Part shown: piece after piece, positions 23,601 through 30,673 of the stretch
How positions within the stretch are numbered: position 1 is the stretch's first letter
Layout: every line of letters starts with the position of its first letter
Source: Nematopogon swammerdamellus
Taxonomy: Eukaryota > Arthropoda > Insecta > Lepidoptera > Adelidae
Direction: 5' to 3'
Length of the DNA: 64,000 bases
Assembly: GCA_946902875.1 (NCBI GenBank)
Contig: OX336351.1
Coordinates: 2,294,001-2,358,000, forward strand
Notes under the pieces: generated by a model
The model's input: the letters and a program-made list of their open reading frames with translations, nothing else
Told to the model about the DNA's origin: nothing
Database searches by the model: none
Translations under genes and position numbers: made by a program

Positions 23601-26600
23601 TCTTTTTAAGTACCGGCTTCACACGGTACAAAATAATTAATCTCCCAAATCTACAAATCTCCTTATCGCAGTTATTTTAGGGTTTCCTGTCAAAAATGGT
23701 TCATGAGACTCTATTGTCCGTTTTTCCATCCATCCGTGTATCCGTCCTGCTGACACAATGAATATATAAATAAACTAGATTTTGCCTGCGGCTTCGCTCG
23801 CGTGAAAATCGTATTTGAAAAGAAGAAAGTAAGTAAGCCCGTTACCGTACCTTTATTTCGGCGCGCGGAACAATTCGGTTTTTATGAAAGCGCTGAAACA
23901 GAATTTTATTTAGCCTATCCTGTGTCACGTATAATAAAATTAAATGTGCTTGTACTAAGTTTCATCTCATTCGGATGATCGGTTTAAGAGGTGGTCCACT
24001 ACGTAGGCTAGTATCGACTGAAAACACTTATAAATTAATACCTATGTCCTCGTTGCGTGTCGACATACCGAGTCGAGTGTTTCGGTCGGTAATGGTTTAC
24101 GTGGTGGACCTTCACTCCATGTCCAAATACAATGATGTAACCGCAACAAAATAAAACAAATGTAAAATTTTCTCATAAAAGTGAATGTAATGTTCTTTTG
24201 GGAAATAAATATTCTTTAAATTGAAGAGTTATGGACGATCATACATACATACATACATACATACATACAGGAAATATATCTAAAAATCGTAAATGTAGTT
24301 ATAGTAGAATACATAGAGTATACAGAGGCAGTATTTCATAAAACAAAGTATGTAACTTAATCCATGACCATCCCTTACAGATTTATTATTAGTATTGATT
24401 ATGATAAACGCAATTGTACTGTAACAAACACTCGGTTTCATCGGTTCATCTATTATGATGTGCGCGCAATATTAATTTATTTCCTCGGGAAGCATTCCAT
24501 TTCACTTTCGCACGGCGGCGTTCACTGGAGCGTGTAGTGAGCAGCGACGACGGTTCAAGAATGTCTTTAGTGGGTCGGGCTATCAATACCTACAATACAA
24601 AAAACCTATGTAGTAAATAATTCACAAGCGCATCTCATATTCTCTACTTAAAAAAGAAAATTCGTCAGCCTCGGTAGCTCAGTGGCGCGGTTGGTTAGTC
24701 AACTGTTATTAAGCAACGCTGAGCGCGGTCAGTGATTGGATGGGTGACCCCTCGACCGTTGGAGGCTGCCCGTGGTTCGGATTCCACGTTAAACTGTAGG
24801 TCCCTTCCCTTCTTACCTTACTAGGTGGTAGGGTTTATCCCGGCCGGGTTGGTACCACCGCACTGAACGAAACGTCGGTCGAAACGGCTATGTAAATAGT
24901 TTGTGTTTTCCGTCCAGTTTAGTGTAGCCGACATGAAATGAAGGGAAGCACTGACATGGCACCTAGTTCACCCTGTGTTATGGGCTGACATCACGGATGT
25001 TGTAGGTGATGTAGCCAACTGTGTCAGGTTCCATAAAAAAAAAATACTTCGCAATATGACTACCTATATACAGGGTGTCCCCGGACTGGTGTAGTTCCTA
25101 TAACGAGGCTATTCTATGTCTTGTATGTAACACACATAATTTAGTAAAAGAAGTAGGGTTGCGGAGATATAAATTGTTTAAGTTATTAATGTAGTGTAAT
25201 GTTGTACCGTGTGGGGCCGGTACTTAAAAAGAATATCCCCACTGCATCTCTCCCCATGCATGTCGTAAAAGGCGACTAAGGGATAAGGACAAGATGCCGT
25301 GCTGAAGGGCGACAGGCTCGCCACCTCTCACCTTGGCACGGTACTTCCACCGAGTCATGCAGCAGGTGGGTCTTCGTGCCTTACTTGCTGCTTGATCAAT
25401 TTAATCTTGTTCGAATACCTTGCGAATCGTGGTGGTCGGTGTTGTGCTGTAATTGACCAGAGTGCTTGCAGCACAACACCGATTACTCTGCTTACCCCGA
25501 TTATCGGGATTCAGCGTGTGTGATATGTATGTATGTATGTAATGTTGAATGTAACGCTCTAACTAATCGGGCGCGCACGGGGCGCGGGGCAGTGGGCAGC
25601 GGGAATACGGACGGACGCGACGCGCGCGAGTGAACGCAAACAGATAGCCCGCCCCGGCCGCGCCCCGCCCCGCCGCCACCGGCTGCTCCGCCCGCGTACC
25701 GCCCGCCGCTAAAGGCGCCTACACATTGTAGTACGCATTTAGTTTGTTAGGAAATCATAAAATTTTAATGAAAGCACATATTAAAAAAATTCTTTCACCA
25801 GTGCTTTTGTTAGTTACAAGGCGTAGAATAGCCTCCTTAAAGGAACTACACCCGTCCGGGGACACCCTGTAAAATGCGAAGTAGAGAATATGAGATGTGA
25901 ATTATTTACTAGGTGCATAGGTTTTTTATGCAAACGTTAACCTTGTTTCTAGCGCCGAATTCGTGTTCAGGCCAGCACCATTCAGCTTTTTTGTGTTTTT
26001 AGGTTTCCGTATCCGTCGTACGGGACCCTATTACTAAGCCTACGCCGTGTGCTGTCTGTCCGAGGGCTGTATCTCTTGAACCGTAATAGGTAGCCCGTTT
26101 AAATTCTCACAGAATATGTGTTATTATGACCGATATAACAACAAATGATAAAAAAGGGAAAAATTAAAAAATTCACGGGAGTCCCCATACAAGAAACTAA
26201 AAAGTGAATGCGCGCCATCTACCGAAAACAGTATGAAGCAGCGCTGACCATGACATGGTGGTACGGAACCCTCGGTGCGCGTCACCTGTAGTCCAATTCG
26301 CACTTGGCTGGTTTTTTATTAGTATTGATTGATTGATATATACATACTCGTACACGCAAAGACCGTGCGGTCTTTGCGTACATGAGGGAAAATTTCTACT
26401 TTCATTGCTAAAGTGTGCAATATTGACTGTGGTAAAATTGTTTGCTGCAGTAAGCTTGCCATCTACACGACGGAACAGTAGTTACGAGAATAATAATTTC
26501 GTGTTTGCCTGATTACAAACCACCTAGATTGAGAGATAGGCGCCATTATATAACCCCAGTCGCTTATATCTGTGTAAACAGCAGAAATACATAATAAATA

Positions 26601-29600
26601 ACCGAAAAGTATAAACAAGGTGATGCAAGTAGGCTGATGATTAAATATTATTATATATATATTATATGCACGAAATGTACCGTATGTTCGTACCGTGTGG
26701 GGCCGGTACTTAAAAGAATAGCCCCACTGCATCTCTCCCCGTGTATGTTGTAAAAGGCGACTAAGGGATATAACTCCCTTCTTATATTACTAGGTGGTAG
26801 GGTTTAACCCGCCCGGGTTGGTACCACCGCACTGAATGAAAGGTCGGTCCAAACGGCTATGTAAATAGTTTGTGTTTTCCGTCCAGTTCAGTGTAGCCGG
26901 CACAACCGAAGGGAAGCACTGACGGGGCACCAAGTTCACCCGGTGTTATGGGCTGACATCACGGATGTTGTAGGTGCTGCAGCCAACCGTGTCTTCCATA
27001 AAAAAAAATAAAAAAAAATGTGTTCTTTCGACAGTTTAGTCACCTCGGTAGCTCAGTGGTGCGGTCGGTCGACTGTTATTGAGCAACCCTGGGCGCGTGC
27101 GCGCGGTCAGTACTTGGATGGGTGACCGCTCAACCGTTGGGGGCTGACCGCGTGGTTCAGTTCCACGTAAAACTGTAGGTCCCTTCCCTTCTTACCTTAC
27201 TAGGCGGTAGGGTTTATCCCGACCGGTTCGGTACCACCGCACTCAACGAAACGTCGTCGGTCGAAACGACCGTTCGTGTTTTCCGTTCAGTTCATTGGTA
27301 GCCGACATGAAATGAAGGGAAGCACTGACATGGCACCCAGTTCACCAAGGTGTTATGGGCTGACATCACGAATGTTGTACGTGATGTAGCGAACCGTGTC
27401 AGTTTCAATAAAAAATATATATATATTATGTCAGACTATTTTATTGTGTGTTATGTATGTAAAACTTAAAACTAGTGTCCGTTATGATTACAGAAACACT
27501 TCGGCTCTACCCACCGTTCCCGAACATACAAAGGATATGCACCAAAGATTATCAGATACCGAACTCGGACAAGACCATAGAGAAGGGAACTGTCGTCCTA
27601 TTCCCAACCCTCGGCATACAGAGGGACCCACAGGTGGGTTTGCTATTACATCTTTCTTGCGCGATTAGCTAAAACCGGCCAAGCGGACGGGTGGCCGAAT
27701 GGTTTGGGCATCGGCTTCTCGTGCGAGAGGTCCGAGGTTCGAAATATACGTGCGTACCTACACCTGCCTGCTGCTTCACCGTTCGGAACCGGTGTAAAAC
27801 TGTAGGTCCCTTCCCTTGCCCCTATTCACGCCCCTCTTGAAGGACCCGAGACTGTACTTGGGGGGAAATATGTGTGCAGGGAGAGCGTTCCAGAGTTTAC
27901 CGGTTCTGTAGAGGAAAGATCTGCAGAACCGGTTAGTACGCGACCGAGGTAAGTCCAGCGTGTACGGATGCATACCCTGCCCGGTGCGCGTGGTGGGGAG
28001 GTGGAAAGGGGACGGCGGGATCGCGCGGGACACTTCGGGGTCACCCACTAGTCGCACGGCTCTACGCTGGATCGAGTCCAGAAGCGCAAGCTGGTATTTG
28101 GCAGAGCCATCCCACCCACAGATGCGAGCAGTACTCCAAGCAGGACCTGATCTGCGATTTATACAAAAGCAGCTTTTGGTCCGGCGTGAAATATCGTCGC
28201 ACCTTATTGAGTACGCCCAGCTATTTTGGAAGCCCGCTTGGCCTGGTCCTCTATAAGGCGACGAAAGTTCAGGTCGTCTCGACTCGACAGCTCGACTCCG
28301 AGGACCCCGAGGTGGTCGCTTAAATTAAGAGACCTGCCACCCGTATCTCCGTATGACTCGTCGCAGAGAGACTCAGCACCATTTTGTTGTTGACATTGGG
28401 CTTTTGAGAACCCATCGGTTCTCTAAATCGTTTCTTTGTCGCACCGCTAGGGTGTGGAACTGTCTTCCGGCGAGTGTATTTCCTGAATCCTTTAACCTGG
28501 GTGTCTTCAAGCGTCGTCGTATTAACGGGCTAGACATCCTAGCAACAGTCCGCAAATCTGCTGGAATGGCACCTAGCTGAGCGTGGTTTCGTGAGGAGAG
28601 GTGATTTTGGCTCTGTCGACTGCACCATTGATCCCTCGGCACAGCCACCCATGCTGGCTTACATAAAAAAAGCGACGTGCCTTGGTGAAGTTATGTGTGA
28701 ATGTTGCAGTACTTCACGGACGCAGACAGCTTCATGCCGGAAAGATTCGCCGAGGGCGCCCCCGTGCCCCCTCCAGGGGTCTACATGCCGTTCGGTGATG
28801 GACCACGGTACTGCATCGGTAATAAACAAACATTGTTCGTGGTGTACTGTGTGGGGCCGGTACTTAATAAGAATGTACCGCGTGGGTCCGGTACTTTAAA
28901 AGAATAGCCCCACTGCATCATTTGTCAGCCTCGATAGCTCAGTGGTGCAGACAGTCAACTGTCGCTATTGAATGTTAAGCAACGCTGGGTGCGGTCAGTA
29001 CGTGGATGGGTGACCGCTGACCGTTGGAGGCTGACCGAGGTTCGGATTCCTCGTAAAACTGTAGGTCTCTTCCCTCCTAATCTTACTTGGTGGTAGGGTT
29101 TAACCCGCCCGGGTTGGTACCACCGCACTGAATGAAACGTCGGTCGAAACGGCTATGTAAATAGTTTGTGTTTTCCGACCATTTCAGTGTAGCCGGCACG
29201 ATCAAAGGGGGAAGCACTGACATGGCACCTAGTTCACCCGGTGTTATGGGCTGACATCACGGACGTTGTAGGTGATGTAGCCAAGCGTGTCAGTTTCCAT
29301 AAAAAAAACAATTAAATAGCCCCACTGCATCTCTCCCCGTGCATGTCGTAAAATGCGACTAAGGGATAAGGGCAAGATGCCGTGTATAAGGGCGACGGGC
29401 TAGCCACCTCTCACCTTGGCGCGGTCTTTCCACCTAGTCATGCAGCAGGTAGGCCTTCGTGCCTTACTTGCTGCCTCATATTTATATTGCCCGAATGCTT
29501 TGCTAAACGTGTTGGTCTCTGTTGTGCTATAATTTACCAGAGTACTTGCAGCACAACACCGACTACTCTGCTTACCCCGATTGTCGGGATACGGCGTGTG

Positions 29601-30673
29601 GTGTGTATGTATGTTTATGTTTTATAATATGGTACATGGAAAATGACACGGTTGGCAACATCACCGTACTACATCCGTGATGTCAGCCCATAACAGCTTG
29701 TTGAACTAGGTGCCATTTCAGTGCTTAAATCAGGCTTCCGTTCGGTCGCACCGACTACAAGTGGGAAACGATGCCCGTGGACCTTCTGTGGGGATGACGA
29801 ATGGCGTGGCGGCCTGACTGGAGCTTTTTCAAACCCATTTTGAGAAACGCCTTAGGCTGTTTACTTTGAGAAGGTTTAGATGCTATCATCAATTAACTCT
29901 GCAATTGTAACATCACGCTATAAAAATATAGAGGCTGATCTGCTGTAGGGACGGATGTTTAATGCAGAGGCAGACCTCGTCGAGATTTGAGCCGCTGGCA
30001 TTGTTTTGTATATACTTTTTGTACGGATTCACGATGGCACACCCATAAATATGTGATCCCATTGGAGGTTCCTGTCTTGAATTGTTGTACTGTCAGCCTC
30101 GGTGGCTCAGTGGTGCGGTCGGTGCGGTCAGTTCTTGGATGGATGACCGCTCGACCGTTGGAGGCTGACCGTGGTTCTGATTCCACGTTAAACTGTAGGT
30201 CCATTCCCTTATTAGTATTACCTTACTAGGTGGTAGGGTTTATCCCGGTCGGGTTGGTACCACCGCACTGAGCGAAACGTCGGTCGAAACGGCTATGTAA
30301 ATAGTTCGTGTTTTCCGTCCAGTTCAGTGTAGCCGACATGAAATGAAGGTTAGCACTGACATGGCACCTAGTTCACCCGGTGTTATGGGCTAACATCACG
30401 GATGTTGTCGGTGAAGTAGCCAACCGTGTTATAAAAAAAAACTATACTGGAAGTAAGAAATCTCAAGATTCGTAACTGCTTTCAGGTAAACGCTTCGCCT
30501 GGATCCAGATGAAGACATGCCTACTGAAGCTGATGCCGTGGGTGTGGGTGTCGCCCGCACCCCTCGCCCCGCCTCGCCGCTCCCCCTTCCCCGCCGAGCC
30601 TCGCTCTCCTCTCACCCTGCACCCTGCGGACTCAACCGTTACACTTCACTATAGACCGGCCTTCAGAGTCTGA
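14358..30673 (+). CDS. Cytochrome P450, clan-3 type, nine exons, complete
   Basis: Heme monooxygenase of the CYP3 clan (CYP6/CYP9-like), expected in the ER membrane and acting with NADPH-P450 reductase on lipophilic substrates. The substrate cannot be read. Exons: 14358-14649, 15182-15380, 16941-17315, 18791-18909, 20445-20555, 22955-23170, 27494-27633, 28710-28818, 30486-30673. All introns are GT-AG and phases agree, giving 582 aa. Seen: anchor about residues 28-47, PPALPF linker, WRKLR (152-156), GGFETT (380-385), ETLR (438-441), PERF (494-497), FGDGPRYCIG with heme ligand Cys519. It is longer than the usual 490-530 aa because of acidic insertions about residues 186-235 and 338-365 and about 27 residues before the anchor. 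Intact coding suggests a working gene; family assignment within the clan is left open. Confidence 0.92.
14788..15112 (+). mobile_element. SINE family A copy in P450 intron 1
   Basis: Head GTCAGCCTCGGTAGCTGAG; the 5S-like segment is diverged; B-box-like GTGGTTCGGATTCC and the central block are present. The tail is cut near TGACATCTCGGGTGT without a poly-A run. In the same orientation as the gene. Confidence 0.85.
15182..15380 (+). CDS. P450 exon 2 (helix C region)
   Basis: Residues 98-163 plus two bases of Ser164. Contains FVVRDPSLIKAI, the DPLAGSVLFLRG block and WRKLR; the Trp and second Arg of WxxxR contact the heme propionates in the family. Acceptor TTTCTAG|GTACAC, donor TTTTC|GTAAGT. Confidence 0.9.
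15658..15752 (-). mobile_element. RTE-type LINE 3' terminus
   Basis: On the - strand the last codons read WRALGEAYVQQWTDTG and stop, followed by a TGATGATG run, the 3' end of a lepidopteran RTE-clade LINE. A second copy of the same end lies at 54778-54890. Only about 95 bp remain. Confidence 0.7.
15799..16168 (+). mobile_element. SINE family A copy in P450 intron 2
   Basis: Near full-length, from GTCAGCATCGGTAGCTCAG to GTTTCCATAAAAAAAAA. The 5S-like segment GTTAAGCACACCTGGGAGCG and the B-box-like GTGGTTCCGATTCC are both visible. Confidence 0.87.
16478..16812 (-). mobile_element. SINE family B copy in P450 intron 2
   Basis: Reverse copy: the + strand shows the ATACATACATACACA tail complement first and GTACCGGCCTCACACGGTAC last. 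About 130 bp before exon 3. Nearly full length. Confidence 0.8.
16941..17315 (+). CDS. P450 exon 3 (with acidic insertion)
   Basis: Completes Ser164 and codes residues 165-288 plus two bases of Lys289. Starts PSKLRSMLPLIE, the usual sequence after TPxFT/S. Between FVVRIKRFL and GGYTADAIVPCAFG is a hydrophilic insert rich in Asp, Glu and Ser, about 40-50 residues more than is usual here. Acceptor GTTCCAG|ACCC, donor GAAAA|GTAAG. Confidence 0.88.
17316..18790 (+). other. P450 intron 3, mostly unclassified
   Basis: No SINE copies are recognised. 18585-18645 (TTAAGGGTCGGGGATTTTT) resembles one arm of the hairpin MITE at 57275-57455. The rest is AT-rich sequence without repeats seen elsewhere here. 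Confidence 0.45.
18791..18909 (+). CDS. P450 exon 4
   Basis: Completes Lys289 and codes residues 290-328 plus one base of Gly329. Reads TMRQFWPAFALFFKMRIIPR and on to FFVNIVTSVLRAREQ, the helix F-G region. Acceptor CTCACAG|GACC, donor CAAG|GTAATC. Confidence 0.88.
19310..19620 (+). mobile_element. Old SINE family B copy in intron 4
   Basis: Diverged but recognisable by order: GCATCTCTCCC, TCATAAAAGACGACTAACTG, ACCGAGTCATGCAG, then the GTTGGTCAGTG region and ATTGTAGGGATGCAGCG. Much older than the copies at 22.6 and 25.2 kb. Confidence 0.65.
19633..20373. repeat. 57-bp minisatellite, 13 units, intron 4
   Basis: Thirteen head-to-tail units of 57 bp (741 bp). Landmarks per unit: CCACCCATATCAGTCACC, AAGTGTCCGG and GAAGCTGAAACCGGTTT. 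Left units carry CAGGTTT and right units CCGGTTT, so variants are regionally grouped. The period is a multiple of three, which leaves frames open on both strands, but no protein is implied. It ends 71 bp before exon 5. Confidence 0.93.
20445..20555 (+). CDS. P450 exon 5
   Basis: Completes Gly329 and codes residues 330-365 plus one base of Ser366. LQEKRGDFIDMMMALR is the family's xRxDFxxLL block before helix I. The run DDENNNHEDAIKDDDYVE is an acidic linker longer than usual. Acceptor ATTACAG|GTCTG, donor GATTA|GTGAG. Confidence 0.9.
20556..22617 (+). other. P450 intron 5 with repeat remnants
   Basis: 20700-20825 is an inverted copy of the 10835-10950 repeat. 20829-20908 is a scrap of repeat E. 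20905-20995 is partly duplicated at 21217-21290 (CTCATATCGAGGTCAAGATC). CAGCGGTTCTCAATC at about 21270 and GTTTGAGAACTCCTG at about 22008 look like hAT-type ends. A hairpin-MITE arm lies at about 22535. No transposase frame is readable. Confidence 0.5.
22618..22951 (+). mobile_element. SINE family B copy abutting exon 6
   Basis: Full-length B copy from GTGTGGGGCCGGTACTT to a TATGTATGTATGT tail. The tail runs directly into TTCCAG|GTGACATGG, the acceptor of exon 6, so the B tail lies within the last few bases of the intron and now forms most of the branch-point/pyrimidine region. Confidence 0.82.
22955..23170 (+). CDS. P450 exon 6 (helix I)
   Basis: Completes Ser366 and codes residues 367-437 plus one base of Glu438. 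LGGFETTSSTLAFLMLELAAHPEVQ is split by family convention into the oxygen-binding helix I motif (GGFETT for A/GGxD/ETT) and the NPEVQ-like turn. The threonine pair is present. The sequence runs through KLRKEVVEVLDK to LQELTYMEMVIR. Donor CGAG|GTGAGT. Confidence 0.93.
23199..23629 (-). mobile_element. Composite SINE: B head joined to SINE A
   Basis: Read on the - strand from 23629: a B head (TACCGTGTGAAGCCGGTACT to GTCGACTAAGGGATAAG), then GAAATTCGTCAGCCTCGG and a SINE A body to its T-run complement at 23199. The identical B-A junction occurs at 62319-62793, so it is a transmitted composite. In this copy the A head is rearranged into a hairpin, GGTCACCTATCC/GGATAGGTGACC. It starts 28 bp after the exon 6 donor. 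Confidence 0.75.
23630..24600 (+). other. P450 intron 6, part without clear elements
   Basis: 23775-23830 has the Helitron-like end TTTGCCTGCGGCTTCGCTCG. A short (CATA)n run lies at 24241-24269. Otherwise no supported feature. Confidence 0.4.
24664..25052 (+). mobile_element. SINE family A copy, young subfamily
   Basis: Almost identical to the copy at 62406-62793, sharing GTGGCGCGGTTGGTTAGTCA and GTCAGTGATTGGATGGGTG. Full structure with 3' GGTTCCATAAAAAAAAAA. The closeness of two distant copies suggests recent activity of this subfamily. Confidence 0.88.
25071..25869. mobile_element. TA-flanked MITE (CAGGGTGTCC ends), invaded by SINE B
   Basis: The terminal inverted repeats are CAGGGTGTCCCCGGACTGG and CCGTCCGGGGACACCCTG, each next to TA, with the similarity extending inward (GTAGTTCC/GGAACTAC, then GGCTATTCTA/TAGAATAGCC). 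TA target and CAGGG ends point to the Tc1/mariner group. No transposase. A 150-bp GC-rich block lies at 25565-25715. Confidence 0.75.
25205..25540 (+). mobile_element. SINE family B reference copy with 7-bp TSD
   Basis: 336 bp inserted inside the MITE, flanked by AATGTTG at 25198-25204 and 25541-25547. This fixes the family's ends: TACCGTGTGGGGCCGGTAC at the 5' end and a TATGTATGTATGT tail at the 3' end. A duplicated target plus a simple-repeat tail indicates retroposition. Confidence 0.88.
25990..26322 (-). repeat. Dispersed repeat E copy (reverse), intron 6
   Basis: On the + strand: GGTTTCCGTATCCGTCGTAC, CTGTATCTCTTGAACCG, then ATGACATGGTGGTACGGAACC and CCAATTCGCACTTGGC. Same blocks as the 5-kb copy in reverse order. 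Confidence 0.75.
26691..27012 (+). mobile_element. Chimeric SINE C (B head + A tail)
   Basis: TACCGTGTGGGGCCGGTAC ... GGCGACTAAGGGATA is B. From CTCCCTTCTTATATTACTAG on it is SINE A, ending CTTCCATAAAAAAA. The same junction occurs in 33892-34217 and in 35741-36049/39559-39592. Three copies with one junction make this a real chimeric family. Confidence 0.82.
27039..27412 (+). mobile_element. SINE family A copy in intron 6
   Basis: GTCACCTCGGTAGCTCAGTG through CAGTACTTGGATGGGTGACC, a clear 5S-like C-box, and on to GTTTCAATAAAAAATATAT. It ends about 80 bp before exon 7. Confidence 0.87.
27494..27633 (+). CDS. P450 exon 7 (helix K)
   Basis: Completes Glu438 and codes residues 439-484. ETLRLYPPFPNIQRICTKDY carries the invariant Glu and Arg of ExxR. 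It then reads GTVVLFPTLGIQRDPQ, matching the hxDPxY strand of the family. Acceptor GATTACAG|AAACAC, donor CACAG|GTGGG. Confidence 0.93.
27684..27825 (+). mobile_element. SINE family D 5' part (tRNA-like head)
   Basis: GGGTGGCCGAATGGTTTGGG (A box) and GGTCCGAGGTTCGAAAT (B box) match the head of the complete D copy at 43717. It continues CCGTTCGGAACCGGTG, AAAACTGTAGGTCCC and then breaks off at a LINE fragment. Confidence 0.75.
27826..28260 (-). pseudogene. LINE RT C-terminal fragment, intron 7
   Basis: On the - strand: PDQKLLLYKSQIRSCLEYCS, then in another frame LLDSIQRRAVRLVGDPE, and finally FCRSFLYRTGKLWNALPAHI. This is the C-terminal part of a jockey/CR1-group LINE (the YxSxIxxxLEYC, IQRRAVR and LWNALP blocks). 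Frame changes and an internal loss show it is dead. Confidence 0.75.
28330..28675 (+). pseudogene. LINE 3' end of a related family, intron 7
   Basis: On the + strand: RFSKSFLCRTARVWNCLPAS ... VFKRRRINGLDILATVRK and stop, then a 3'UTR ending CACAGCCACCCATGCTGGC-TTACATAAAAAAA. That last stretch closely resembles the SINE D tail (CAGCCACCCATACCGGATT-ACATAAAAAA). Other copies: 53480-53530, 53785-53850, 56005-56172 and 58650-58890. Confidence 0.72.
28710..28818 (+). CDS. P450 exon 8 (PERF and heme loop)
   Basis: Residues 485-520 plus one base of Gly521. YFTDADSFMPERFAEGAP, then GVYMPFGDGPRYCIG, a consensus FxxGxRxCxG heme-binding loop with Cys519 as thiolate ligand. Acceptor GTTGCAG|TACTTC, donor CATCG|GTAAT. 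Confidence 0.95.
28849..29612 (+). mobile_element. SINE family B copy split by SINE A
   Basis: The B sequence from GTGTGGGGCCGGTACTT (with a short internal duplication of the start at 28875-28900) to 28919 continues at 29315-29612 with CTGCATCTCTCCCCGTGC and on to GGTGTGTATGTATG. The interruption is the SINE A described next. Confidence 0.78.
28920..29314 (+). mobile_element. SINE family A reference copy with 17-bp TSD
   Basis: 395 bp between two copies of AATAGCCCCACTGCATC (28903-28919 and 29315-29331). Order: head GTCAGCCTCGATAGCTCAG with tRNA-type A box; GTTAAGCAACGCTGGGTGCG and TGGATGGGTGACCGC like the 5S rRNA internal promoter; GGTTCGGATTCC near a B box; central block ACTGTAGGTC...CTTGGTGGTAGG; tail CACTGACATGGCACC ... 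TTTCCATAAAAAAAA. The duplication shows target-primed reverse transcription. Confidence 0.9.
29630..29727 (-). mobile_element. SINE family A 3' fragment
   Basis: GAAAATGACACGGTTGGCA to AGGTGCCATTTCAGTGCTT, a 5'-truncated inverted copy. 29728-30090 beyond it is unclassified. Confidence 0.7.
30092..30442 (+). mobile_element. SINE family A copy in intron 8
   Basis: GTCAGCCTCGGTGGCTCAG then a deletion joining GCGGTCGG to TGCGGTCAGTTCTTGGATGG, so part of the 5S-like segment is lost. It ends CGTGTTATAAAAAAAAA, 43 bp before exon 9. Confidence 0.85.
30486..30673 (+). CDS. P450 exon 9 (C terminus)
   Basis: Completes Gly521 and codes residues 522-582 and the TGA stop at 30671-30673. KRFAWIQMKTCLLKLMPW follows the heme loop as in the family, then an Ala/Pro/Arg-rich stretch and LTLHPADSTVTLHYRPAF. 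The 14 terminal codons plus stop equal one unit of the following minisatellite. Acceptor TGCTTTCAG|GTAAAC. Confidence 0.88.

Larger units (their letters stand above)
24600..25935. repeat. Outer inverted repeat enclosing SINE A and a MITE
   Basis: About 24601-24652 (AAACCTATGTAGTAAATAAT ... CTCATATTCTCTACTT) is the inverted complement of 25877-25930 (AAGTAGAGAATATGAGATG ... CATAGGTTTTT). The arms flank the SINE A at 24664 and the TIR element at 25071, pointing to an older palindromic element that was invaded twice. Confidence 0.55.

Noticed and set aside
28903..29331. 5S rRNA gene
   Set aside because: Only about 45 bases resemble 5S rRNA; flanks are SINE sequence with a poly-A tail and TSD.
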